DNA of 64,000 nt, taken from assembly GCF_037042905.1 (NCBI RefSeq), contig NC_087257.1, positions 23,901,501-23,965,500 of the forward strand. Reading direction: 5' to 3'. This document shows positions 24,088 through 34,399 of this stretch, piece after piece. Origin of the DNA: Lytechinus pictus (Eukaryota > Echinodermata > Echinoidea > Temnopleuroida > Toxopneustidae). A program made the position numbers and the translations under genes. The notes under the pieces were generated by a model, which saw only the letters and a list, made by a program, of their open reading frames with translations, had not been told where the DNA came from and did not search any database. The stretch's first letter is position 1, and each line of letters opens with the position of its first letter.

Positions 24088-24297
24088 ATTCCCATTCAGC
24101 CGTTGGACTGAACCTGTACTGTCTGGAACACAGTATGGATGGTCAATATGAAGCGAGCTTCATTGAATTCCTCCAAGAGCTCTGTACTCCGTTCTGATCA
24201 TTTTGAAGATGGTTGCTTTGACAGGACTGGGCAAGTGACTCGTCTTAGACAGGATGCTGTCCCAACCATGTTTGATTTCCTGCCTCGTCTTCAGAAG
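24088..24297 (+). pseudogene. THAP-domain-like exon, left-arm copy
   Basis: The exon is bracketed by an acceptor (TTTGCTGCAG) and a donor (CAGAAG then GTACAG). From 24147 the frame reads like the C-terminal half of a THAP zinc-finger domain: NMKRASLNSSKSSVL, a DHFEDGCF block, then RLRQDAVPTMFDF, the last matching the family's conserved D-A-V-P-T-I-F-D-F signature. The family's third zinc ligand Cys, just before the S-x-H-F motif, is Arg here (CGT codon) in both arms, and the upstream part is in another frame. The first C-x-C exon is absent. THAP domains bind DNA and also occur in P-element transposases. The exon is a fragment of either a host gene or a transposase gene carried inside the element. 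Confidence 0.75.
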
Positions 24298-24536
24298 GTA
24301 CAGTAGATCTATATCATACATGTGTTCTAAAGAAATAATTTCTCTGTATTATCTACCTTTGGTTTGATAGAACATTGCTTTAAATATTCCATTTTCAGTA
24401 GCCAAATAGAGATTAAAATTATCCTATTTGGGAGGGTAACCATGGACCTGGGCCTATACTGTGTATTTACAGTAATCTTACTAAATGAACAAATATATTA
24501 AAAATTTGGTTTACCCTACATAATAATCCTGGGCTA

Positions 24537-25880
24537 CTTTGAGATTGCATAGCCCGGGGGGGGGGGCCTTTTTGGTCCCCCTCTTCAGATCTCCATGCAC
24601 TGTCGATCGCAACGAAAACCGATGCACACGTCACCATCAATGTAATCTGCAAGCATGGAGCTCGACATTTTTCGCGATAAATCCGTCGCGCGAATTTTTT
24701 TGACCGCGTCACTCGTTGACTATTTACTTTCAAGTCTTGCGCAACTTTTGAGACCAAAATTGTGACCCCCAGGTACAGGGTTCCGAAATTACGCAACATT
24801 TCGTAACTGCATGCAGAACCAAAATTGCTCAAAAACGTGTAATTGTGTACAAATCCAATGCAAGTAGTGTTTTTAGCCAAAATTTATAAAATGTATCATA
24901 TTTTTCCTTTTACTGCTCAAAATCAATTAATTTTATTTTGTTTATGGTAAAAAAAAAACGTCTCTGACAATTTCCATTGAAAAAACAATAAAAAACTAAA
25001 AGTCGAAAAACACAGAAATACATAAGAAATTTAGAAAACAATAAAATACATAAAAAATGAATGTGATGTTGACAACTTTTTTAAAAATTAATTTAATCAG
25101 ATGCCTATAAAGAGTAAGTGAAACAAAAATGAGCATTTTAGGGGCATTATTTTGTTAATTAGAGCAAACTTATGATTTTACGCATTAATTAACATAATGA
25201 GCAATGAGATTTTTCGCAGATTTTGATATTATGGTATTGTAGATAATGCCATGGGTAACGCGCGTGCCAATTTTCGTCGCGATTGCGAGATCAACGGCCG
25301 AGATCATAAGGGGGGCTGAATCAGCCCCCCCCGTCTTCTTAGGCGTCGAAATAGCCCAGTCTATTTAGGGTTAAAGATAAATCCCTAAATAATTCCCCAA
25401 ATTCTATGATTTCTAAACAAATGTGCTCCTGAAGAAATGGTAAATCAAATTTCTACTTTTATGTAGTTTATTGGTTCTATAATTCCATACGTATTTCTTT
25501 GTTTTGGGGCCTTATGTATTTTATAGTTTTTTTTTCAATGGGATCACTTCGTGGCACTATTCCAATTATAAAAAGCAAGATTTTATTATTTTCAACCAAT
25601 TAGTGCAAGAATAATGATGCATTTGTCAATTATGACTGAAAATAGAATTTCCATTGGATTAAATATGTAAACAAAATAATATTTTTGAGCAATTTTCGGT
25701 CCAACATGAACTCATAAAATGTTGCGTAACTGCGTATCTGGGCGTCTCGAATTTTGTCTAAAAGCTCTGCGAGAATTGAACGAAAAAACAATTGTGGTTC
25801 CTCGTTTCTCATTGTGGACTTATCGTAAAAAATGTGGATGGGGGGGGGGGGGCTTATTAAGCCCCCCCCCCCCCAGGGGC
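24537..25880. repeat. Inverted repeat within the THAP intron, left arm
   Basis: Sequence around 24740-24850 (GAGACCAAAATTG, ACGCAACATTT, ACCAAAATTGCTCAAAAA) recurs inverted at about 25660-25770. G or C tracts sit next to GCCC sequence at both outer ends (about 24550 and 25850). The right arm has lost much of its inner part. Probably another decayed non-autonomous element. Confidence 0.55.
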
Positions 25881-26082
25881 TAGATAGGGTTAATATATCA
25901 TCATGAATATTTAAAAAAACATTTATTTTGTTGCAAGTCACTGGAAAAGGTTTGATTTCTAAATAAATATTATTCTTCATGCATTATCGAATATTTAATT
26001 GAAAAATTTAAAGTTATCTTTTCATTCTTGTATCTGTTTTTGTTCAATATTTCTTTTTTTTTAATTCATTCATCTCGTACAG

Positions 26083-26291
26083 AATTCACCAAACCAAGGA
26101 ATTCCCCGAAAGAAAGATGTTTTGATTCAGCAAACAACCTCCAAAATACTGCAAAGACACCTGTACCAAAGTCTTCAGCACCTTTATTTCTCAAGGACCA
26201 CTCCTACTCAATATCAGAAAGTCCAAGAGGGGTAAAGTGGAAGTTAACAGCAATAATGGACTGTATTAAGAACTTGGAGAAGAGGCTGTAA
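26083..26291 (+). pseudogene. Second THAP-gene exon (coiled-coil part), left-arm copy
   Basis: A T-rich tract and CTCGTACAG form an acceptor ending at 26082. The frame containing DHSYSISESPRGVKWK and the heptad-like MDCIKNLEKRL ends in TAA at 26291. THAP proteins commonly follow the zinc finger with a D-H-x-Y...S-P-x-x-L-K block and a coiled coil, so this fits the preceding exon. In the right arm the exon joins the previous one in phase 0 without a shift. The left arm has lost one base near 26090 and is shifted. The product would be non-functional. Confidence 0.7.
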
Positions 26292-26600
26292 ACCACACAC
26301 GAGAAGTCCCGCCATGTACATTACTTGCTCTTAAGTTTGGACAAACATAACTTGCAAAACTTTACAACAAATAATTACCCCCATGTGCATTCTGATTATT
26401 TAAAATAGCTCAATGAAATAGTTTATCAGTGGGCATGTAACAAAAGTGAATTCATTAAATTTGAACGTGTTGCAAAAATGATGTCTTACAGTATATTCAT
26501 TCTGACTTAGAATGTCAGAAGAGAAAAAAGTTTGTGAAAAGTAGGAATGACGGCAAGATGACAGAAGAATAGAACAGGATAGAGCAAGGGGGACAGATAA

Positions 26601-27200
26601 AGGACAAGTCCACCCCAAAAATTGTTGATATGAATAAAAAGAGAAAAATCCAACAAGCATAACACTGAAAATTTGATAAAAAATCGGATGTAAAATAAGA
26701 AAGTTATGACATTTGAAAATTTTGCTAAATTTTACAAAAGAGTTATATGCACATTCTGTACACAGTCGGTATGCAAATGAGGAGACTGATGACGTCATCC
26801 ACTCACTATTTCATTTGATATATAGAATAAGGTATATTCTTATTTTCTCCTTGTCATGTTAAACAAAATTTTATTCCTCCCTGATCATGTGGAATTAGCA
26901 TTATTCATTACTTTTTTGGTTCAGTAAAGTTTGTCCTTATGGTAAAATCTGTAAAAAATGAAATATTGTATAATTCAAACAATAAAAAACAAAATAAACA
27001 GTGAGTGAGGGACATTATCGACTGTCTCATTTGCATGTCACTGAGTTGTGAATATTTTTGTTTTGTGAAAAAAAAGTGAAAATTTAAAATGCCATAACTT
27101 TCTTAGTTTACATCCGATTTTGATGAAATTTTCAGCGTTATGCTAGTTTGATTTTTCTCAATTTAACTGAACCAACAATTTTCTTGGGTAGACTTGACCT
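26601..27200. mobile_element. TTAA-type palindromic MITE, 600 bp, 'GTCCACCCC' family
   Basis: Ends AGGACAAGTCCACCCC and, inverted, GGGTAGACTTGACCT. The flanks are ATAA and TTAC, weathered forms of TTAA. The right arm is uninterrupted here (about 31300-31315, TAGTTATGAATG), so this insertion is private to the left arm. Internal ATCGGATGTAAAATAAGAAAG (about 26685) has an inverted partner near 27100. Confidence 0.85.
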
Positions 27201-27599
27201 TTACTAATGAGCTGTTGGATAGAGACAAAAAGATGAATTGAGATTGAGGGTGATAGAGAAAGAGAGACAGGTGTGGGGGAGCCTTTGATGAATGCCTGAG
27301 AAAGCGAACATTACCATAATTTTTTTTTGAGGATTTGGACAGTAATGAATAGTACATGTTTTTTCTGTTGGTATTTCTCAAAATATGTGTATGTTGTATG
27401 TAATGAAATGGGTATAATCCTTTTGTAAGATTCAGAAAATATTAACTAAACAAAAAAAAAAAGCCAAATTATATTTTACTTATTTTCAACTGTTCAGACA
27501 CTCTCATATCAAAAGTACCCCCCCCCCCCTCATTTCAAGGTATTGGAGAGAGAGAGAGGTTGGATGAGAAATGGATTGGCTGTCTGCAGAAAAAAATGC

Positions 27600-27890
27600 A
27601 GGGGGAGCAAAACATTTTTAGGATATGTTCAAGGGAGCGAAGCGACCGAGCAGAAAAATTATTCTGGGGATATATGTGAGAGAGCAAAGTGACGAGAAGA
27701 ACAAATGCAGGGGCCAAAATATTTCGAGAATATGTGAGAGGGAGCAAAGTGACCAAGCAGAAGTAAAAGGAAAGAGGGACAAAAATTGTGGTATGTGTGA
27801 GGGAGCAAAGCATCCGATAAAAAAAACCAGAAAGCAGGTCAATCAAAATATTTTTCGAATTTGTGCTGGTGCGCGACACGTTCACTCCCG
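27600..27890. repeat. GAGCGAAGCGACC tandem array, left arm
   Basis: About five degenerate 55-65 bp units, each with GGGAGCGAAGCGACCGAGCAG-like and ATATGTGAG words. The right-arm mirror is 30650-30910. Open frames on both strands that read a repeated Arg-Gly-Ser-Glu pattern arise from this period and are not genes. Confidence 0.75.
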
Positions 27891-28460
27891 AGCGATAGGG
27901 ACTTGTTTAAAAATGGCATAGGAAATATGCGTTTTCTATAATCATGGTAAACTGATAATATGGTAGAATTTAGGTGTTGTAAGAGTTAAATTCTGAATGA
28001 ACTGTATTGGCTGGTTAGACATGCGCAGAGGATTATTTGTCTTTATCCATTTTTATTTTCACATCTTTCTTTTGTTTGATTTTATTTTCCAGGGGGTAAG
28101 CCCCCCCTCCCCCCGTTCCTGTGGATACCAATGGGGCGGGGGCTTGGAATAGTGCAAGTTAGAGAGGGTGAATCTGAACTTTATAGATATCAAAAGAGAA
28201 AGAAAGAATTGTAAAATGAAAATGAATAAAAACAAAGATAGAGAGGGGGAGAGTGAGAAAGCAGGTGAACTTTCGAGGGGAATTAAAAAGTCTCAGATTA
28301 AAAACAACATTTTAGTTTTTGTAATTGTTTATTTTATTTACCCAGGGTCAGTCAAAATATTTTGGAATATGTGCGAGGGAGCGACACATTCACTTCCGAG
28401 CGGTAGGGACTTGTTTTTAGGAAACATGCGTTTTCTAAGAATGGTAAACGCATATTTTAA
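27870..28460. repeat. Duplicated segment near the centre, first copy and start of second
   Basis: A module of about 490 bp runs from GCGACACGTTCACTCCCGAG (about 27872) to TTTATTTACCCAGGGT (about 28345). It restarts at GCGACACATTCACTTCCGAG (about 28381), is cut by the foldback at 28461 and resumes at 29864, ending near 30245. A third, inverted copy is part of the right arm (30400-30690). Confidence 0.75.
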
Positions 28461-29863
28461 GGTAAATTGCCAATTCGTCTACTGCCATACAGTCCACTCA
28501 CCACATGGTCTACCTTCATTTTGTCTATAAATGCCATTTCGTCCAATAGCAATTTCGTTTACCACCCATTTAGTCTAATTCTATTAAGGCTAATGCCATC
28601 TCCATTAATCAGTTCGTCCAATGTTCATTTAGTCCAAGCCATGTTGGCTAATATCAGTTGGTCCAATATCCAAATTATCTACCGGATAATTGTCATTTCG
28701 TCTATCATTTCGTCCACCACCCATTAGGTCCAATAATCAGTTTGTCTAACAACCAAATCGCCCAGTTCGTCCAATTCTCAAATCGTCCAATAGTCATTTA
28801 GTCTAATAGCCAATTGGTCCAATAGCCATGTTGTCTAATACAAATATAATGCATCATCCGGGGGGGGGGACGAAATGACTTCTTAAATATACCTTGAAGT
28901 TCCTGAAGATAAAAAAATATATAACTAGGCCTGCTATCAGGAATGGAATGATGCGGTACAGCATGCAGCCTCCTACCCCCCCCCCCCCGCTCTCTCTACC
29001 ACATCACGCACACAAAAGGGGGAATTGGAGTGGTTAAAAATGATAAAATTGAAATAGGGTCATTTGATTTGGAATTTACCCTCATTTCTTTTTTTTAACA
29101 AATGCACACCTAAAAATGATAATCATCACTCATCATATAACAATGATAATAATTGTAATAATAGTAATTAATGATAGTAATAAACAAGAAATGTACTATA
29201 ATAATAATGATAACAGCCTTGGACGGTACAAAAAAAATAAAAAAGATAGAAAAGTGGGAAAGGATGGGGAGAACATTACATAAAAACATAAAATGTATTA
29301 CAATGGAGCTTAAAAAAACACTAATAAAAGATTAATCAAACGACAGGTGTAAATTAATAACAAATCACAAGAGCAACAGGAGTCGAGGTAGCAATACACA
29401 GGCACCAAACTAGAAGGACTGCTAGTAGTAGACTATTCCTATTTGATTGTAGACGAAACGAATATTGACCGGGATGGCAATTGGACCCATCGATGATTAG
29501 ACCAAATGATTGTTAGATGAAATGGGTTTAGACTAAGTGACAGTGGATCAACTGCAGTTGGACAAAATGGAACATAGACAAAATGTAAGTAGACTAAGTG
29601 GTCAGTGGCCATTTGCCCTTAGACCAATTGGCTATTGGACTAAATGGTAATAGACATAATGAAAATGGACAAAGTGGCTATTGGACAAATTGGCCAAAAA
29701 TGCAATTAGACAAAATGAAAGTAGACAAATTGGTTATTAGACGAACTAGCTATTGGCCAAAATGGTAATTGGAAGATGTGGAAAAGGAACAACTGATGGT
29801 AGATGAAATGACATACCATTTGGTGAGTGGACAAAATGGCAGTAGACGAAATGGCAATAAACC
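28461..29863. mobile_element. TU-like foldback element (family A/B), 1403 bp
   Basis: The left arm (about 28461-28860) is a degenerate tandem array of CCAATTCGTCCAATAG-like units and the right arm (about 29445-29863) is its inverse. A roughly 580-bp non-repetitive centre lies between them. The ends are GGTAAATTGCC and GGCAATAAACC. Flanks TATTTTAA and TATTATAG correspond to a single TATTGTAG in the inverted arm copy (near 30568-30580), which confirms an 8-bp target duplication. Same family as 9336-9723. No transposase. Confidence 0.88.
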
Positions 29864-30400
29864 TATTATAGGCCTACGGTAGAATTTAGGTGTTTTACGA
29901 GTCAAATTCTGAATGAACTGTATTGGCTGGTAAGACATGCGGCAAGGATCTGTGTCTCTTATCCATTTTTATTTTTCACGTTTCTTTTGTTTGATTTCAG
30001 TTTTCAGGGGAAGCCCCCCCCCCCCCCCTCCTGTGGAAGCCAGTGGGGCTGGGGCTTAGAATAGTGCACGATAGAAAGGGAAAAACCGGAACTTTAGATA
30101 TCAAAAGAGAAACAAAGAATTGTAAAAATGAAAACAAAAATAAAGAGAGAGCGGGTGAGCTTTCGAGGGGCATAAGAAAGTCTGAGATTAGAAACATCAT
30201 TTTTATTTATTTCTTTATTCATTTATTCTGTTTTATTTACCCAGGGTAGCCTCTTCAGTACAAAACTGCTTTACAAGAGAGCACTGCACATCTAAATGTA
30301 TTTATCAGCATTAATAGTTTATACATTATTTTTAAAATGAGCGCGAAGCTCAGGATGTTTGATATTCCAACCAGAAAAATTGGCATTTTAAGCATATAAT
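29864..30400. other. Rest of the duplicated module and palindrome centre
   Basis: 29864-30245 continues the module interrupted by the foldback. From 30246 to about 30400 is short unique sequence between the two arms, with no gene. Confidence 0.6.
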
Positions 30401-30649
30401 CCCCTGCCCCATTGGCATCCACAGGAGGGTGGGCCTTTCTGCCTGGAAACTGAAATCAAAAGAAAAGTGTGGAAAATGGATGAAAGACAAAGATCCTCTG
30501 CGCATGTCTTACCAGCAAATGCAGCTCATTCAGAATCTAACTCTTAGAGCACCTAAATTCTACCGTAGGCCTACAATATGTGTTTACCATGTTTAAAAAA
30601 CGCATATTTCGTAAGCTATTTTTAAACAAGTCCCTACTGCTCAAGAGTG

Positions 30650-30910
30650 AACGAGTCGCTCCCTCACACATATTCGAAAATATTTTAACCTGCTTTTTTT
30701 ATCGGTTGCTTTGCTCCCTCACATACCCCAACAATTTTATGTCCTCTACATTTCTTCTGCTTGGTCACTTCGCTCCCTCTCACATATTCCCCAAATCTCT
30801 TGTCCCTTGCATTTTTCTTCTCTGTCATTTCGCTCTCTCGCATATATTGCAAAATAATTTTCTGCTGTCGCTTCGCTCCCTTGCACATATCCCAAAAATG
30901 TTTTGCCCCC
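30650..30910. repeat. GAGCGAAGCGACC tandem array, right arm
   Basis: Inverted counterpart of 27600-27890, seen here as repeated CTTCGCTCCCTC and CACATATTCC words. It contains no gene despite open frames on both strands. Confidence 0.7.
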
Positions 30911-31637
30911 CCCCGTATTTTTTTTTCTGCAGACAGCCATGTCCCGTTCATACTCTCTCTCCAATACATTGAAATGATGGGGGGGGCACTTTGGATATGA
31001 GAGTTACTGAACAATTGAAAATCAGTGAATTATTTGGCTTTTTTTCCTTTTGTTTCGTTAATATTTTCTGTGTGAGTGAAACTTCCGAAGGATTATACCC
31101 GTTTCGTTACATAAAACATACAAGTATTTTTAGAAATACCAACAGAAAAAAAAACCCAGATTCTTCCTGACTGTTCAAATCCTTAAAAAAATTATGGTAA
31201 TCTTCGCTTTCTCAGGCATTGATCACAGGCTCCCCCAACACCCGTCTCTCTTTCTCTATCACCCCCATTCTTAATTCATCTTTTTGTCTCTATCCAACAG
31301 CTCATTCATAACTATCGCCTTGTTCTATCCTGTTCTATTCTTCTGTCAGCTTGCTGTCATTCCTACTTTTCACAAACTTTTTTTCTCTTCTGACATTCTA
31401 AGTCGGAATGAATATACTGTAAGACATCATTTTTGCAACACGTTCAAATTTAATGAATGCACTTTTGTTACATGCCCAGTGGTAAACTTTTTCATTGAGC
31501 TATTTTAAATAATCAGAATGCACATAGCGTAAATTATTTGTTGTAAAGTTTTGCGAGTCATGTTTGTCCAAACTTAAGAGCAAGTAATGTACACGGCGGG
31601 ACTTCTGCTGTGTGGTTTCAGCCTCTTCTCCAAGTTT

Positions 31638-31808
31638 TTAATAGTCCATTATTGCTGTTATTTTCCACTTTACCCCTCTTGGACTTTCTGATATTGAGTA
31701 GGAGTGGTCCTCGAGAAATGAAGGTGCTGAAGACTTTGCAGTATCTGGGAGGTTGTTTGCTGAATCAAAACGTCTTTCTTTCGGGGAATTCCTTGGCTTG
31801 GGTGAATT
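31638..31808 (-). pseudogene. Second THAP-gene exon, right-arm copy
   Basis: Minus-strand mirror of 26083-26291. After the acceptor CTCGTACAG it reads in phase 0 from the preceding exon (NSPKPRNSPKERRFDSANN) into the same DHSYSISESPRGVKWK block. It stops early at 31638-31640 because a short deletion shifts the coiled-coil end. It supports the exon phase that the left copy has lost. Confidence 0.7.
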
Positions 31809-32343
31809 CTGTACGAGATGAATGAATTAAAAAAAAGAAACATATAAGAAATATTGAACAAAAACAGATAAGAAGAATGAAAAGATAGCTTTAAATTTTT
31901 CAATTAAATATTCGATAATACATGAAGAATAATATTTATTTAGGAATCAAACCTTTTCCAGTGACTTGCAACAAAATAAATGTTTTTTTTTAAAATATTC
32001 ATGATGATATATTAACCCTATCTAGCCCCCCCATCCACATATTTCAAGATAAGTCCACAATGAGAAACGAGGTACCATTATTTTTTTCCGTTCAATTCTC
32101 GCAGAGCTTTTGAGACCAAATTCGAGACGCATAGATACGCAGTTACGCAACATTTTATGAGTTTATGTTGGACCAAAAATTGCTAAAAAATATTATTTTG
32201 TATACATATGTAATCCAATGGAAATTCTATTTTCAGTCATAATTGACAAAGGCATCATTATTCTTGCACTGATTGGTTGAAAATAATCAAATCTTTGCTT
32301 TTTATAATTGGAATAGTACCACGAAGTGATCTCATTGAAAAAC

Positions 32344-33162
32344 AAGTGGAACGCCTCTGGCAGTCTCGCCTGCATTACGCAATTTAATATAGCAGCAGTG
32401 CTAACTTTGAAAACTACCATAAAATAATCATTCACAAAAACATCATTCATATAATGACATAATACCACGTTCATTGACCATAAATGACATTTGAACGGAG
32501 ACTTAAGACTGTCAACTACACCCATGTCCACATTTCATTCACTCTATCCATAAACTTTCAAAGTTATGATGGCAACAATTACCCCAACACGGCCAAAGTT
32601 TATTGACCTTAAATGACCATTCACCATGGTCATGTGACCTGAAACTCACAGGGGATGTTCAGTGATGCTTGATTACTCTTATATCCCAAGTTTTATGGAC
32701 TAGATCCATAAACTTTCATAGTTAGGATGGTAATTCAACAAATACCCCCAACACGGCCAAAGTTCATTGACCTTTAATGACCTTTGACCATGGTCATGTG
32801 ACCTGAAACTCAGGCAGGATGTTCACTAATACTTGATTAACCTTATGTCCAAGTTTCATGGACTAGATCCATAAATTTTCAAAGTTATGATAGTAATTCA
32901 ACAAATACCCCCAACTTGACCAAAGTTCATTGACCCTAAATGACCTTTGACCTTGGTCACGTGACCTGAAACTCGAGCAGGATGTTCACTAATACTTGAT
33001 TAACCTTATTCCCAAGTTTCATGAACTAGGTCCATATACATTCTAAGTTATGATGTCATTTCAAAAACTTAACCTTAGGTTAAGATTTGATGTTGACGCC
33101 GCCGCCGCCGACGCCGTCGGAAAAGCGGCGCCTATAGTCTCGCTCTGCTATGCAGGCGAGAC
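32344..33162. mobile_element. 819-bp insertion with 163-bp tandem repeats, right arm only
   Basis: Flanked by AAAAAC on both sides (32338-32343 and 33163-33168) and absent from the left arm near 25530. GTCTCGCCTGCAT at 32363-32375 is inverted at the right end (33150-33162). The body has three copies of a roughly 163-bp unit with CCAAAGTTCATTGACC and GGTCATGTGACCTGAAACTC. A GCC-rich segment follows at 33100-33130. Non-coding. Confidence 0.85.
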
Positions 33163-33772
33163 AAAAACCAATAAAATACATAAGGCCCCAAAACTAAGAA
33201 ATATGTATGGAATTATAGAACCAATAAAATACATAAGATTAGAAATTTGATTTACCATGTTTTTCAGGAGCACATTTGTTTAGAAATCATAGAATTTGGG
33301 GAATTATTTAGAGATTTACCTTTAAAGCAGAGAATTCTATATTTAGGCATAAATTAGCATTATTAATTTATTAAAAATAAATTTAAATTCTTTAAAATCA
33401 GCGATACACCCTTAGCTCCATGCTTGCAGATTACATTGATGGTGACGTGTGTATTGGTTTTCGTTGCGATCGACGGAGATCTGAAGAGGGGGACCAAAAA
33501 GCCTCCCCCCCCGGGCTATGCAATCTAAAAGTAGCCCAGGATTATTATGTAGGGTAAACCAAATTTTTAATATATTTGTTCATTTAGTAAGAGTTTACTG
33601 TAAATACACAGTAAAGGCCCAGGTCCATGGTTAGCCTCCCAAATAGGATAATTTTCATCTCTATTTGGCTACTGAAAATGGAATATTTAAAACAATGTTC
33701 TATCAAACCAAAGGTAGATAATACAGAGAAAATATTTCTTTAGAACACATGTATGATATAGATCTACTCTAC

Positions 33773-33978
33773 CTTCTGAAGACGAGGCAGGAAATCAAAT
33801 ATGGTTGGGACAGCATCCTGTCTAAGACGAGTCACTTGCCCAGTCCTGTCAAAGCTACCATCTTCAAAATGAGCAAAACGGAGTACAAGGCTCTTGGAGG
33901 AATTCAATGAAGCTCGCTTCATATTGACCATCCATACTGTGTCACATTACCGGTTCTGTCCAACGGCTGAATGGGAAT
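33773..33978 (-). pseudogene. THAP-domain-like exon, right-arm copy
   Basis: Mirror of 24088-24297 with the same acceptor (TTTGCTGCAG) and a donor. It keeps RLRQDAVPTIFDF, closer to the family consensus than the left copy. It has HFEDGSF, lacks the zinc-ligand Cys (CGT codon) and carries the same upstream frame break. Shared lesions mean that decay began before the arms separated. Confidence 0.72.
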
Positions 33979-34199
33979 CTGCAGCAAATGTAAACACATG
34001 TCATAAAATCAATTACACATAATTAAGAAAATTTGACGTGTCCAAAGGACACAGATGCCCCCGCTTAACGCGATCAGAAATCCATTCAATATGATTGAAC
34101 TTAATATCATGCAGAAACCAATATGCATATATATATAATTAACAAATTCAGACCTTTGAACCGACTTGCATATATAATGAGATGTGACCTTTGACATGC

Positions 34200-34380
34200 G
34201 GACTCCGAATTCGAACTTAGCCTGTATTTTGTGGTCATCTACCTACACACCAAATTTTTTTTTTAATCCATTAAATATTTTTCGAGTTATTGCGCGGAAA
34301 CCAAGTGGGGGGGGGGGGACGGACAGGGGCAACGCTTAATGCCCCCTCTGGGCTTCGTCTGTGGGGGCATAAAAACTCTA
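34200..34380. repeat. Minisatellite head block, second right-arm copy
   Basis: Inverted counterpart of left-arm 23098-23300, with GGGGCAACGCTTAATGCCCC and GTGGGGGCATAAAAACTC. Confidence 0.7.
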
Positions 34381-34399
34381 GGCCTACATGTACTTAGCA

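Noticed and set aside
27618-30972. Open frames on both strands with repeated Arg-Gly-Ser-Glu or Leu-Cys-Ser-Leu patterns
   Set aside because: They are translations of the GAGCGAAGCGACC tandem array, whose period keeps frames open. The pattern appears on both strands and in both arms.
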